Shown here one piece after another: positions 1 to 8,888 of a stretch of DNA of 64,000 bases (the first letter of the stretch is position 1; every line of letters begins with the position of its first letter). The translations under genes were made by a program, and so were the position numbers. The stretch spans positions 62,001-126,000 of the forward strand of contig NZ_VMSG01000016.1 of NCBI RefSeq assembly GCF_007713465.1. Reading direction: 5' to 3'. This DNA comes from Pseudomonas sp. H3(2019). Lineage in GTDB: Bacteria > Pseudomonadota > Gammaproteobacteria > Pseudomonadales > Pseudomonadaceae. The notes beneath the pieces were generated by a model. It did no database searches, was not told the DNA's origin, and was given only the letters and a program-made list of their open reading frames with translations.

Positions 1-102
1 TCCCACGCTCCCGCGTGGGAATGCCTCATTGGACGCTCTGCGTCCGCTTCGACATGTGACGCGGAGCGTCACGGGCTGCGTTCCCACGCAGAGCGTGGGA
101 AC
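1..102. repeat. ~104-bp palindromic intergenic repeat, copy 1 (left end cut by window)
   Basis: The outer arms are TCCCACGC...GCGTGGGAA type and the core holds two smaller palindromes (GGACGCTCTGCGTCC and GTGACGCGGAGCGTCAC). The same architecture recurs at 4735-4838 and 8769-8872. It lies 10 nt beyond the qor stop codon and could fold as a 3' structure or terminator on the qor transcript. The first one or two bases of the left arm are missing because the window begins inside it. Confidence 0.85.
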
Positions 103-112
103 GATCGTGGGT

Positions 113-1090
113 TCAGGGCAAAAGCACCGTCGACCCGGTAGTACGCCGCGCCGACAGCTCAATCTGCGCTTTCGCCGCTTCAGCCAGTGGGTAACGCTGG
201 TTGATGTCCACTTTCAACTTGCCGCTGACGATCATTGCGAACAGCTCATCGGCCATGGCTTGCAGGTTTTCAGCGTTGTTGGCGTAAGTCCCCAGCGTTG
301 GCCGGGTCACGTACAGCGAGCCTTTTGCCGCGAGAATCCCCAGGTTGACACCGTCCACCGCACCCGATGCATTGCCGAAGCTCACCACCAGCCCGCGTGG
401 CGCCACGCTGTCGAGCGAGGTCAGCCAGGTATCCTTGCCAACGCCGTCGTAGACCACCGGCACCTTTTTGCCGTCAGTCAGTTCCAGCACACGCTGTACG
501 ACGTTTTCCTTGCTGTAGTCGATGGTTGCCCAAGCGCCGAGGGATTTTGCCAGTGCGGCTTTTTCCGGCGAACTGACGGTACCGATCAACTTCACGCCCA
601 AGGCCTTGGCCCATTGGCAGGCCAGCGAACCGACACCACCGGCAGCGGCGTGGAACAGAATGGTTTCGCCGCCCTTGAGTTCATAGGTCTGACGCAACAG
701 GTACTGCACGGTCAGGCCCTTGAGCATGACACCCGCGGCCTGTTCGAAACTGATGGCGTCTGGCAGATGCACCAGATTGTCTTGCGGCAACACATGCAAC
801 TCGCTGTAAGCACCCAGCGGGCCACTGCCGTAGGCCACGCGGTCACCGACCTTGAAGCGAGTGACGCCGCTGCCCACCGCGTCGACCACGCCCGCGCCTT
901 CCGCGCCCAGGCCCGATGGCAGGGCGGGGGGTGCGTAGAGGCCGCTGCGGTAATAGGTGTCGATGAAATTCAGGCCGATGGCCTTGTTGCTGACGCGCAC
1001 CTGCTGCGGGCCAGGCTCGGCAGGCTGATAGTCCACATACTCAAGCACTTCGGGGCCGCCATGGGCGCGGAACTGGATACGCTTTGCCAT
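113..1090 (-). CDS. qor: NADPH:quinone oxidoreductase (zeta-crystallin type)
   Basis: This is a soluble medium-chain dehydrogenase/reductase that reduces quinones with NADPH. The 325-residue product matches the usual length of bacterial Qor. A GroES-like N-terminal half is followed by a Rossmann domain whose dinucleotide loop AAAGGVGS sits at residues 148-155. The zinc ligands of alcohol dehydrogenases are absent, as expected for this branch. I chose the ATG giving MAKRIQF because AAGGAGAG precedes it at good spacing; the open frame runs far upstream but has no family similarity there. It is transcribed away from hemF, and a structured repeat follows its stop codon. Confidence 0.93.
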   Translation of the reverse strand: MAKRIQFRAHGGPEVLEYVDYQPAEPGPQQVRVSNKAIGLNFIDTYYRSGLYAPPALPSGLGAEGAGVVDAVGSGVTRFKVGDRVAYGSGPLGAYSELHVLPQDNLVHLPDAISFEQAAGVMLKGLTVQYLLRQTYELKGGETILFHAAAGGVGSLACQWAKALGVKLIGTVSSPEKAALAKSLGAWATIDYSKENVVQRVLELTDGKKVPVVYDGVGKDTWLTSLDSVAPRGLVVSFGNASGAVDGVNLGILAAKGSLYVTRPTLGTYANNAENLQAMADELFAMIVSGKLKVDINQRYPLAEAAKAQIELSARRTTGSTVLLP

Positions 1091-1246
1091 CAGAACTCTC
1101 CTTAGGTCATTTGCCAAGCGCCCTATCGGACTCCTAAGCTTGATCTTCGTCAACTGCGACGCAGCAAGGTGCGGTGTTATCCTACGCAGCAATTTGCCGC
1201 CGGCCATTCGTACGCCGCGCAGCTTTGCCCGATTCAAGGTGATGAC

Positions 1247-2161
1247 ATGACGACCCGCACCGAGGCCGTAAAAGCCTACCTGCTCGACCTGCAAGACCGC
1301 ATTTGTGCTGCGCTGGAAGCCGAAGACGGTGGCACTCGTTTCGTCGAAGATGCCTGGACCCGGCCTGCCGGTGGTGGCGGTCGCACGCGGGTGATCGAAA
1401 ACGGTGCGGTTATCGAGAAGGGTGGTGTCAACTTTTCCCACGTCTTTGGCAGCGGTCTTCCGCCGTCCGCCAGCGCCCATCGGCCGGAACTGGCCGGGCG
1501 CGGCTTCGAGGCCCTTGGCGTGTCGCTGGTGATTCACCCGCACAACCCGCATGTGCCGACGTCCCACGCCAACGTGCGCTTTTTCATCGCCGAGAAAGAA
1601 GGTGAAGAGCCGGTCTGGTGGTTCGGCGGCGGTTTCGACCTGACCCCTTACTACGGCAATGAAGAAGATTGCGTGCATTGGCACCGGGTGGCCGCGAAGG
1701 CCTGCGAGCCCTTTGGGCCAGATGTCTACAGTCGTTACAAGACGTGGTGCGACAGCTACTTCCACATCAAGCATCGCAACGAACCCCGAGGTATCGGCGG
1801 CCTGTTCTTCGATGACCTGAACGAGTGGGACTTCGACACCTGCTTCGCCTTCATGCGCGCTATCGGCGATGCTTACATCGACGCTTACCTGCCGATTGTT
1901 CAGCGTCGCAAGGCACAAGCCTTCACCGCGAAACAGCGCGAATTCCAGGAGTTTCGCCGTGGGCGCTACGTCGAATTCAACCTGGTGTACGACCGTGGGA
2001 CTCTGTTCGGCCTGCAATCGGGCGGGCGTACCGAGTCGATTCTCATGTCGCTGCCGCCGCAAGTGCGCTGGGGTTACGACTGGAAGCCCGAGCCTGGCAG
2101 CGAAGAAGCACGCCTGACCGAGTATTTCCTGCAAGACCGCGATTGGCTGGCCAACGCCTGA
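1247..2161 (+). CDS. hemF: Oxygen-dependent coproporphyrinogen III oxidase
   Basis: The enzyme oxidatively decarboxylates coproporphyrinogen III to protoporphyrinogen IX in the cytoplasm and is the aerobic route of haem synthesis. The 304-residue protein has the family's conserved histidine-rich block HPHNPHVPTSHANVRF, the GGGFDLTPYY segment and the C-terminal GGRTESILMSLPP. The start is the ATG giving MTTRTEAVKAYLLD, because this aligns with known HemF starts, although an upstream in-frame ATG exists at 1169. aroE begins 13 nt downstream, so the two are probably cotranscribed. It also supports haem A supply for the oxidase cluster at 27-36 kb. Confidence 0.96.
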   Translation: MTTRTEAVKAYLLDLQDRICAALEAEDGGTRFVEDAWTRPAGGGGRTRVIENGAVIEKGGVNFSHVFGSGLPPSASAHRPELAGRGFEALGVSLVIHPHNPHVPTSHANVRFFIAEKEGEEPVWWFGGGFDLTPYYGNEEDCVHWHRVAAKACEPFGPDVYSRYKTWCDSYFHIKHRNEPRGIGGLFFDDLNEWDFDTCFAFMRAIGDAYIDAYLPIVQRRKAQAFTAKQREFQEFRRGRYVEFNLVYDRGTLFGLQSGGRTESILMSLPPQVRWGYDWKPEPGSEEARLTEYFLQDRDWLANA

Positions 2162-2174
2162 ACGAGGACTCCTG

Positions 2175-2996
2175 ATGGACCATTACGTCGTATTCGGTAA
2201 CCCGATTGGCCACAGCAAATCGCCGTTGATCCATCGCCTGTTTGCCGAGCAGACCGCTCAGCAACTGGACTACAGCACCTTGCTGGCGCCGCTGGATGAC
2301 TTTTCCGGTTGTGCCACGGAGTTTTTCCGCGAAGGTCGTGGCGCCAACGTCACGGTGCCGTTCAAGGAAGAGGCCTATCGTCTGGCCAACAGCCTGACGG
2401 AACGGGCGCAGCGAGCGGGAGCGGTCAACACCTTGAGCAAACTGGCGGATGGCAGCCTGTTGGGCGACAACACCGATGGCGCCGGGCTGGTGCGGGATTT
2501 GACGGTCAACGCCGGGTTCAGCCTGCGCGGTAAACGCATTCTGCTGCTAGGCGCTGGCGGTGCGGTGCGTGGCGCGCTGGAGCCATTGCTGGCCGAGCAG
2601 CCGGCGTCAGTGATCATCGCCAACCGCACGCTGGAAAAAGCCGAGTTGCTGGCCGAACTGTTCGCCGATCTCGGCCCGGTGTCCGCCAGCGGTTTCGACT
2701 GGTTGCATGAGCCGGTGGACCTGATTATCAACGCCACATCAGCCAGCCTGTCAGGCGATGTACCGCCGATTGCCAGCAGCTTGATCGAGCCGGGCAAGAC
2801 CGTTTGCTACGACATGATGTACGGCAAGGAACCGACCTCGTTCTGCCGCTGGGCCAGTGAACACGGCGCCGCGGTGTCGATGGATGGCTTGGGGATGCTC
2901 GCCGAACAGGCAGCCGAAGCGTTCTTCCTGTGGCGCGGCGTACGCCCGGACACTGCACCGGTGCTGGCCGAGCTCCGCCGCCAGCTGGCCGCTTAG
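2175..2996 (+). CDS. aroE: Shikimate 5-dehydrogenase
   Basis: AroE reduces 3-dehydroshikimate to shikimate with NADPH in the chorismate pathway. The 273-residue protein has the shikimate-binding SKS triad at residues 14-16, the catalytic Lys64 in NVTVPFK, Asp101 in NTDGAG, and the NADP-binding loop GAGGAVRG at about 126-133. GAGGACTCCTG precedes the ATG. It lies 13 nt after hemF on the same strand, the hemF-aroE order known in Pseudomonas. A REPIN-like hairpin pair follows and separates it from the convergent SulP gene. Confidence 0.96.
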   Translation: MDHYVVFGNPIGHSKSPLIHRLFAEQTAQQLDYSTLLAPLDDFSGCATEFFREGRGANVTVPFKEEAYRLANSLTERAQRAGAVNTLSKLADGSLLGDNTDGAGLVRDLTVNAGFSLRGKRILLLGAGGAVRGALEPLLAEQPASVIIANRTLEKAELLAELFADLGPVSASGFDWLHEPVDLIINATSASLSGDVPPIASSLIEPGKTVCYDMMYGKEPTSFCRWASEHGAAVSMDGLGMLAEQAAEAFFLWRGVRPDTAPVLAELRRQLAA

Positions 2997-3001
2997 CTTT
3001 C

Positions 3002-3090
3002 TGTGGGAGCGAGCCTGCTCGCGATAGCGATCGGTCAGTCACATCAGTGCTGGATGTTGCCGCCGTCATCGCGAGCAGGCTCGCTCCCAC
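3002..3090. repeat. REPIN-like inverted pair of REP hairpins
   Basis: Two copies of TGTGGGAGCGAGCCTGCTCGCGA-type sequence in opposite orientation are separated by about 45 nt of spacer, between convergent aroE and the SulP gene. Near-identical pairs occur at 36287-36376, 62071-62160 and 63505-63593. Such doublets are dispersed by REP-associated tyrosine transposases (RAYTs) in Pseudomonas; no RAYT gene is in this window. Confidence 0.9.
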
Positions 3091-3114
3091 GGGGGAGAGC
3101 TCTGCGACATCGCA

Positions 3115-4683
3115 TCACTCTTCAAACCGGATCGGGCATTTCTCCGGCCCTTCCAGCCTCAACAGCTCCTCGACCACATGCCCCCGCGCCCGGCGCAGGA
3201 TCAGGCAGCGGCCTTGTCTGAGCAGTCGTCGCGCTTCCTGGTGCAGCATCTCTACACCGGAATAGTCGATGAAGTTGATGTACTGCCCTTCGATCACCAC
3301 CTTCAACCCTTGAGTGCGTTGCAGACGGACTTGCAGGTAGTGGCTGGCGCCGAAGAAGATCGAGCCGCCGACCCGCAGAATCTCTTCATCGCCTTCGCTC
3401 CATTGCTGCACGCGGGGTTGCGAGGTGCGTTTGAGGTAGAAAAACAGCGAGACCAACACCCCGGCGTAGATCGCCGTTTGTAGCTCCAGCAGTAATGTGG
3501 CGACGCACGTCAGCGCCATCACCGCGAATTCGGCATGGCTGACCCGGAACAACGCGCGAATGCCGCGATGGTCCACCAATCCCCAGCAAATCAGCAGAAT
3601 GCTCCCGGCCATCGCTGGAATCGGGATATGCGCTATCAGCGTCGCGCCGATCAGCGCAAACAACGCCACCCATAACGCCGAGAACACCCCGGCCAATGGC
3701 GAGCAGGCACCCGCCTCATAACTCAATCCCGAACGGGTAAAGGAACCGGCCGACAGCGAGCCTGCAAAAAAACTGCCGACGATGTTCGAAAGCCCCTGCG
3801 CACGGACTTCCTGATTCGCATCGAGTAACTGCTGCGAGCGTTGCGACAAGGAGCGGGCAATCGACAGGCTGGTCACCAGCCCGAGCATGCCGACGGCCAC
3901 CGCACTGGGCAGCAGGCGCAACACCAGGTCCAGATCCAGCGGCAACGGGCTGAATGGCGGCAGCCGGCCGACGAATGAGCTGACCAGCTTCACATGGCCA
4001 AACATCGAGGGCCATAGCCACACCAGCAGGCCGCTGAAGATCAGGCTGATCAGCAGGCTCGGCCAGCGTGGCAGCAGCAGTTTCAGCGCAATGCCCACCG
4101 CCAGCGTGCCGAGGCCCAGCGCCAGCGACGGTTTATCCAGCGCACCGATGTCGCCGATCAAGGACAGCAGGCTGTTCAGCGCCGTGGCCTGATTCGGCAG
4201 GTCCAGCCCCAACAGATTCGGCAACTGCCCGAGGGCGATCACCACCGCGGCACCGAGGGTGAAGCCCAGCACCACCGAGTGCGAGACGAAGTTCACCAAC
4301 GCACCAAAGCGCAGCATGCCCAGCAGCCACTGGAAAATACCGGCGAGGAAGGTTAGCAGCAGAATCAGCGTGATGTAGTCCTGGGAGCCAGGCACGGCCA
4401 AGGGACTGACGCTGGCGTAAAGAACGATAGAGATCGCCGCCGTCGGGCCACAGATCAAATGCCAGGAGGACCCCCAGAGGCAGGCGATCAACACCGGAAT
4501 GATCGCGGCGTACAAGCCGTATTCGGCGGGCAACCCGGCGATCAGGGCGTAGGCAATGGATTGCGGCAACGCAAGAATTGCCCCGCTTAGGCCAACGACA
4601 AGATCGCGGCCGACACTGGCGCGGGTTTGCCGGGGTAGCCAACTGAGAAAGGGGAAGAGCTTATGGCGTCTGGAGATTGCCAT
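3115..4683 (-). CDS. SulP-family anion transporter with STAS domain
   Basis: A predicted inner-membrane permease of 522 residues. The SulP signature region near residues 38-65 (ALPQSIAYALIAGLPAEYG) and a series of hydrophobic helices run to about residue 415. A cytoplasmic STAS domain fills residues ~425-522, including VVIEGQYINFIDYSGVEML. SulP proteins carry sulfate, bicarbonate or other small anions; nothing here fixes the substrate. Neighbouring betC releases sulfate from choline sulfate, but the two genes are separated by a repeat and are not obviously one operon. A second, divergent SulP gene lies at 25151. Confidence 0.88.
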   Translation of the reverse strand: MAISRRHKLFPFLSWLPRQTRASVGRDLVVGLSGAILALPQSIAYALIAGLPAEYGLYAAIIPVLIACLWGSSWHLICGPTAAISIVLYASVSPLAVPGSQDYITLILLLTFLAGIFQWLLGMLRFGALVNFVSHSVVLGFTLGAAVVIALGQLPNLLGLDLPNQATALNSLLSLIGDIGALDKPSLALGLGTLAVGIALKLLLPRWPSLLISLIFSGLLVWLWPSMFGHVKLVSSFVGRLPPFSPLPLDLDLVLRLLPSAVAVGMLGLVTSLSIARSLSQRSQQLLDANQEVRAQGLSNIVGSFFAGSLSAGSFTRSGLSYEAGACSPLAGVFSALWVALFALIGATLIAHIPIPAMAGSILLICWGLVDHRGIRALFRVSHAEFAVMALTCVATLLLELQTAIYAGVLVSLFFYLKRTSQPRVQQWSEGDEEILRVGGSIFFGASHYLQVRLQRTQGLKVVIEGQYINFIDYSGVEMLHQEARRLLRQGRCLILRRARGHVVEELLRLEGPEKCPIRFEE

Positions 4684-4734
4684 GGGGCCTCTTGATTGGG
4701 GTTTTGGCGAAAGAGTATCAGGGCTGAGGTGATC

Positions 4735-4838
4735 GTTCCCATGCTCTGCGTGGGAATGCCGCCATGGACGCTCCGCGTCCGCTGCTAGAAGTGACGCGGA
4801 GCGTCACGGGATGCATTCCCACGCGGGAACGTGGGAAC
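4735..4838. repeat. ~104-bp palindromic intergenic repeat, copy 2
   Basis: Terminal arms GTTCCCATGC...GCGGGAACGTGGGAAC enclose GGACGCTCCGCGTCC and GTGACGCGGAGCGTCAC palindromes. It ends 11 nt from the stop codon of the choX-like gene and sits between that stop and the SulP start. It has the same orientation of core palindromes as copy 1. Confidence 0.9.
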
Positions 4839-4849
4839 TATCATCGAGC

Positions 4850-5782
4850 TCAGAGTTTTGCTTTCACGATCGGCAACGCGTCCTTCCCGTCCACGGTCTT
4901 CACGCCATCCAGCCACTTGTCCAGCACCGCCGGATTGGCCTTGATCCACGCCTTCGCCGCGTCGGCGTTGCTGAGCTTCTTGTTCACCACCTCGGCCATG
5001 ATGCTGTTCTCCATCTCCTGGGTGAAGCTCAGGTTGGTCAGCAGCTTGCCAACGTTCGGGCAGGCCTGTGCATAACCTTTGCGGGTCAGGGTGTGGACAC
5101 TGCCGGTGTCGCCGAAGTATTTCTCGCCGCCCTTCAGGTAATGCATTTTCAGCTGCACGTTCATCGGGTGCGGGGTCCAGCCGAGGAAGGTCACGAACTT
5201 CTGCTTTTTCACCGCGCGGGACACTTCGGCGAGCATCGCCTGTTCGCTGGACTCGATCAGCTTCCACTGGCCGAGGTCGAAATCGTTCTTCTTGATGATC
5301 TCTTGCAACGAGATATTCGCCGGCGCGCCGGAGCCGATGCCATAGATCTTTTTGTCGACTTCTTTTGGGTGCTGTTCGGCGTACTTGTTCAGGTCGGCAA
5401 AGGTATGCACACCGGCATCCCACACATAGTCTGGCACTGCCAGGGTGAACTCGGTGCCGTCGAGGTTCTTCGACAGCTGGGTGACATCGCCATTGGCCAC
5501 GAATTTGTCGTAGAAGCCCTGCTGCGCCGGCATCCAGTTACCCAGGAACACATCGACCTGGCCGTCCTTGAGCCCGCCAAAGGTGATCGGCACCGCCAAG
5601 GTGTCGACCTTGGCCTTGTAGCCCATGCCGTCCAGCAGGAAACCGGTGATGGCGTTGGTCGCGGCAATGTCGCTCCAGCCTGGGTCCGCCATTTTCACCG
5701 TGTCGCAACTTTGCTCGGCGTAGGCCGAAACGCTGCTCAAGGCCAGCAGCCCCGCCGTCAGTACTGTGGATAACCTTTGCAT
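4850..5782 (-). CDS. choX: Choline/betaine ABC transporter substrate-binding protein (ChoX-like)
   Basis: A periplasmic binding protein of 310 residues with an N-terminal signal peptide ending near AYA-E at residue 22. The body belongs to the OpuAC-type family of quaternary-amine binders. Tryptophans in GNWMPAQQ and TFLGWTPHPMN are candidates for the aromatic cage that grips the trimethylammonium group. It lies 15 nt downstream of choline-sulfatase betC on the same strand, so choline or choline-O-sulfate is the likely ligand. No permease or ATPase partner is adjacent; it presumably docks on a transporter encoded elsewhere. Confidence 0.88.
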   Translation of the reverse strand: MQRLSTVLTAGLLALSSVSAYAEQSCDTVKMADPGWSDIAATNAITGFLLDGMGYKAKVDTLAVPITFGGLKDGQVDVFLGNWMPAQQGFYDKFVANGDVTQLSKNLDGTEFTLAVPDYVWDAGVHTFADLNKYAEQHPKEVDKKIYGIGSGAPANISLQEIIKKNDFDLGQWKLIESSEQAMLAEVSRAVKKQKFVTFLGWTPHPMNVQLKMHYLKGGEKYFGDTGSVHTLTRKGYAQACPNVGKLLTNLSFTQEMENSIMAEVVNKKLSNADAAKAWIKANPAVLDKWLDGVKTVDGKDALPIVKAKL

Positions 5783-5797
5783 GTTCTTCCCCTTACG

Positions 5798-7312
5798 TTA
5801 TTGGTTTTGGCAGGGTTGTGGATAACGTGCTTTGCGCTCCAGATCATCGAGGTCGATGTGGTTGCGCATGTACTGCTGACTGGCGTCGACCAGCGGCTGG
5901 TGGTCCCAGCTCTTCAGCTTGCCGAGGGTCAGCGCCTGGGCGACGAAACGTCGTCGACGCTGGCTGGCGAGCACCTGTTGGTGTATCGCCGGGATGTTCC
6001 ATTTGGCCCGAGACTCGGCAAGAAAGTCGTCGAACAACTGGCGATGTTGCACGGATTGGCTGAGTTCTTCCTGTTCGTGCGGATCGTTGTGCACGTCGAA
6101 GAGCAGGCACGGATCGTCTTCGCTGTAGATGAATTTGTACGCGCCACGGCGGATCATCATCAGCGGACTGATAGTGCCTTCGGCCATGTATTCACCAAAC
6201 ACTTCGTCGTGTCCGACCTGCCCTTGCAGGTGCGGCACCAGCGAACGGCCGTCCAGTGGCAAGCCGGGTTCCAATGTGCCACCGGCGAGTTCCACCAGGG
6301 TCGGCAGCAGGTCGGCGGTGGACACTGCGGCACTGACTCGTCTGGCGGCGAACTGCCCCGGTGCGCTGACCAGCAGCGGCACGCGGGCGGCCATCTCGAA
6401 CCAGTGCATTTTGTACCAGAGCCCACGCTCACCGAGCATGTCGCCGTGGTCACCGGAGAAGACAATGATGGTGTCGTCGATCAGCCCCGTATCCTCGAGG
6501 GTTTGCAGAAGTTTGCCGACGTTGCTGTCGATATAGCTGCATGCACCGAAATAGGCGCGCCGCGCATCGCGAATCTTATCCACAGGCAGCGGCTTGTCCC
6601 ACAGGTCGTAAACCTTGAGCAGGCGCCGGGAATGCGGATCGAGATCGGTTTGCGCCGGGGTTTCCGGCAACGGGATGTCTTGGTCGTCGTACAGGTCCCA
6701 AAAGGCCTTGGGAATGGTGTACGGATCGTGTGGGTGAGTCATCGACACGGTCAGGCAAAACGGCTGATCACCGTCTTCGCGGATGTGATCGAACAGGTAC
6801 TGCCGGGCCTTGAACACCACCTCTTCGTCGAAATCCAGCTGATTGGTGCGCACGCAGGGCCCGGCCTGTAGCACCGAGGACATGTTGTGATACCAGCTCG
6901 GGCGCACGTCCGGTTCATCCCAGTTCACTGCCCAACCGTAGTCAGCCGGGTAGATGTCGCTGGTCAGGCGTTCTTCGTATCCATGTAACTGATCCGGACC
7001 ACAGAAATGCATCTTGCCGGACAGCGCAGTGCGGTAGCCGAGGCGTCGCAGGTAGTGGGCATAGGTCGGCACGTCCGCCGGAAAATCTGCCGCGTTGTCG
7101 TAGGAGCCGATCTTGCTCGGCAACTGGCCGCTGACCAGGGTGAAACGCGAAGGGGCACACAACGGGCTGTTGCAATACGCGGCGTCGAACACCACGCCTT
7201 GCGCGGCGAGGCGGCTCAGGTTGGGCAGCTTGATCGGCGATGAACCGTAGAACGGTAACAGGGGCGCGGCCATTTGATCGGCCATGATGAAAAGAATGTT
7301 CTTGCGCTTCAT
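5798..7312 (-). CDS. betC: Choline-sulfatase
   Basis: The enzyme hydrolyses choline-O-sulfate to choline and sulfate, feeding glycine betaine synthesis and carbon, nitrogen and sulfur nutrition. The 504-residue protein has the sulfatase signature LCAPSRFTLVSG with Cys52, the residue converted to formylglycine, inside CxPSR. The metal site begins at ADQM (Asp11) and includes FSGDHGDMLGE near residue 290. I chose MKRKNILF as the start; an in-frame ATG six codons upstream (7328-7330) is possible, and neither has a strong ribosome site. It forms a unit with choX and is divergent from the LysR gene at 7427. Confidence 0.94.
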   Translation of the reverse strand: MKRKNILFIMADQMAAPLLPFYGSSPIKLPNLSRLAAQGVVFDAAYCNSPLCAPSRFTLVSGQLPSKIGSYDNAADFPADVPTYAHYLRRLGYRTALSGKMHFCGPDQLHGYEERLTSDIYPADYGWAVNWDEPDVRPSWYHNMSSVLQAGPCVRTNQLDFDEEVVFKARQYLFDHIREDGDQPFCLTVSMTHPHDPYTIPKAFWDLYDDQDIPLPETPAQTDLDPHSRRLLKVYDLWDKPLPVDKIRDARRAYFGACSYIDSNVGKLLQTLEDTGLIDDTIIVFSGDHGDMLGERGLWYKMHWFEMAARVPLLVSAPGQFAARRVSAAVSTADLLPTLVELAGGTLEPGLPLDGRSLVPHLQGQVGHDEVFGEYMAEGTISPLMMIRRGAYKFIYSEDDPCLLFDVHNDPHEQEELSQSVQHRQLFDDFLAESRAKWNIPAIHQQVLASQRRRRFVAQALTLGKLKSWDHQPLVDASQQYMRNHIDLDDLERKARYPQPCQNQ

Positions 7313-7426
7313 GAGGTCGCGGCATTCCATAGTGAGCAGTTATGCGAAAGTGCTGTGATCGAGGATGTAGCCCACGCACTTCGCGGTAAAGCCCACGCCC
7401 GGCAATGACTAGGATAAGCACAGCTT

Positions 7427-8377
7427 ATGTATGACGCTCTTGGTGATTTGTCCCTGGACCTGTTCCGCGCCTTTGAGGCCGCTGCGCGTCACCGCAGCTT
7501 TACCGCTGCGGCGGTGGAGCTCGGCACCACGCAGCCCGCCGTCAGCCAGCAGCTCAAACGGTTGGAGGAGCAACTCGGCACGCGGTTGTTCGACCGCATC
7601 TACCGAGGCATCGAGCTGACCGAGGCCGGAGCGATTCTGTTCGAGCAGGTGCAGGCCGGTTTGCAGAGCATCGACGCCGGGCTGAACGCGATCAGCACCC
7701 AGCATCAGCACGAGGTGTTGCAGGTGGCCACCGACTTCGCCTTCGCTGCCTATTGGCTGATGCCGCGTTTGCACCGCTTCCACCAAGCCAATCCACAGGT
7801 GGACGTCAGCCTGGTCACCAGCGAACGCAGCCACAACATGCTGCGCACTGACATCGACGTGGCCGTGCTGTTTGGTGATGGGCGTTTCAAGCAGGGCGAA
7901 AGCCATTGGCTGTTCAGTGAAGAAGTATTCCCGGTGTGCAGCCCGCTGCTGCTCAAAGACCGCGCGATGCCCCTGCCCGCCCACGTTCTGCAAGAGTTGC
8001 CGTTGCTGCATTTACGTGGCGAAAACAGCAGCCACTGGTTCGACTGGAGCGGTGTGTTCCGCACTTTAGGCATCGCCACACCGCCCGCGCCGGGGCAATT
8101 GCGTTTCGACAACTACACACTGTTGATTCAAGCGGCGATTGGCGGTCAGGGCGTGGCGATTGGTTGGCGGCACCTTGTGGATAACTTGCTGGCGCAAGGC
8201 TTGTTGTGCCGACCGATTGCCGAGACGGCGATATCGAGCTTCGGCTATTACGTGGTCCTGCCCCAACGCAAACGCCGCAGCGCGCTGATCCAGCAGTTCG
8301 TCGGCTGGCTGATGACCGAACAGGCCAGCAGCGCGGAGTCGCTGACAGGTTTGGCGCTGCCGTCTATTGCGGTGTAG
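7427..8377 (+). CDS. LysR-type regulator of choline sulfate utilisation
   Basis: The 316-residue protein has an N-terminal winged helix-turn-helix (about residues 8-67, with SFTAAAVELGTTQPAVSQQLKRLEE as the recognition region, split here only for naming) and a LysR effector domain. It is transcribed away from betC with a 114-bp shared gap, the classic arrangement in which a LysR protein controls the divergent operon and itself. Choline sulfate or choline is the likely inducer, inferred from context. GATAAGCACAGCTT before the ATG offers only a poor ribosome site. Confidence 0.88.
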   Translation: MYDALGDLSLDLFRAFEAAARHRSFTAAAVELGTTQPAVSQQLKRLEEQLGTRLFDRIYRGIELTEAGAILFEQVQAGLQSIDAGLNAISTQHQHEVLQVATDFAFAAYWLMPRLHRFHQANPQVDVSLVTSERSHNMLRTDIDVAVLFGDGRFKQGESHWLFSEEVFPVCSPLLLKDRAMPLPAHVLQELPLLHLRGENSSHWFDWSGVFRTLGIATPPAPGQLRFDNYTLLIQAAIGGQGVAIGWRHLVDNLLAQGLLCRPIAETAISSFGYYVVLPQRKRRSALIQQFVGWLMTEQASSAESLTGLALPSIAV

Positions 8378-8417
8378 CGTTGCGGGTGAGGAATGAATCC
8401 CGAGACACGAGAACGCT

Positions 8418-8744
8418 ATGCAACGGATCAAGGGCTATCACGCCCATGTGTACTTTGACGCGAACACCATCGATCAGGCGCGGGCCCTGTGTGAGCAGGC
8501 TGCGCAGTTGTTCCCGCTGAAGATGGGCCGGGTGCACGAACGGCTGGTCGGCCCGCACCCGGACTGGAGCTGCCAATTGGCCTTCGCACCGGAGCTGCTC
8601 GGCGAAGTGCTGCCGTGGCTGGCGCTTAATCGCAAAGGTTTGGTGGTGTTTGTGCACCCGGATACGGGCGACGACCTGGCGGACCACACCGACCATGCGA
8701 TCTGGATGGGTGCGATCCGGCCATTGGATTTGTCGATTTTTTAA
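8418..8744 (+). CDS. DOPA 4,5-dioxygenase family protein
   Basis: A small cytoplasmic protein of 108 residues. It has the family's spaced histidine motifs: GYHAHVYFD at the N-terminus, VGPHPDWSCQLAF in the middle, and FVHPDTGDDLADHTDHAIWMG near the end (read as consecutive short pieces). Fungal and plant-pigment relatives cleave the DOPA ring at 4,5. The substrate in Pseudomonas is not established, so only the family name is safe. It is 40 nt downstream of the LysR gene on the same strand and may be cotranscribed with it. Confidence 0.82.
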   Translation: MQRIKGYHAHVYFDANTIDQARALCEQAAQLFPLKMGRVHERLVGPHPDWSCQLAFAPELLGEVLPWLALNRKGLVVFVHPDTGDDLADHTDHAIWMGAIRPLDLSIF

Positions 8745-8768
8745 GCAGGTTTGAGAGCTGGGTTGATC

Positions 8769-8872
8769 GTTCCCACGCTCCGCGTGGGAATGCAGCCCGT
8801 GACGCTCCGCGTCACATCCACAAGCGGACGCAGAGCGTCCATTGATGCATTCCCACGCGGGAGCGTGGGAAC
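8769..8872. repeat. ~104-bp palindromic intergenic repeat, copy 3 (inverted core)
   Basis: GTTCCCACGCTCCGCGTGGGAATGC and GCATTCCCACGCGGGAGCGTGGGAAC arms flank GTGACGCTCCGCGTCAC followed by GGACGCAGAGCGTCC. The order of the core palindromes is reversed compared with copies 1 and 2, so this copy is inserted in the other orientation. It lies 16 nt beyond the stop codon of the RcnB-like gene. Confidence 0.9.
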
Positions 8873-8888
8873 GATCAGTGTGTGTTAT

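Noticed and set aside
113..2134. A 673-codon reverse frame covering both qor and hemF
   Set aside because: Only the C-terminal 325 residues match a family; the rest is the shadow of hemF on the other strand.
2962..3110. REPIN pairs as a possible CRISPR array
   Set aside because: Only two inverted copies per site, scattered across the window, with no direct-repeat/spacer periodicity and no cas genes.
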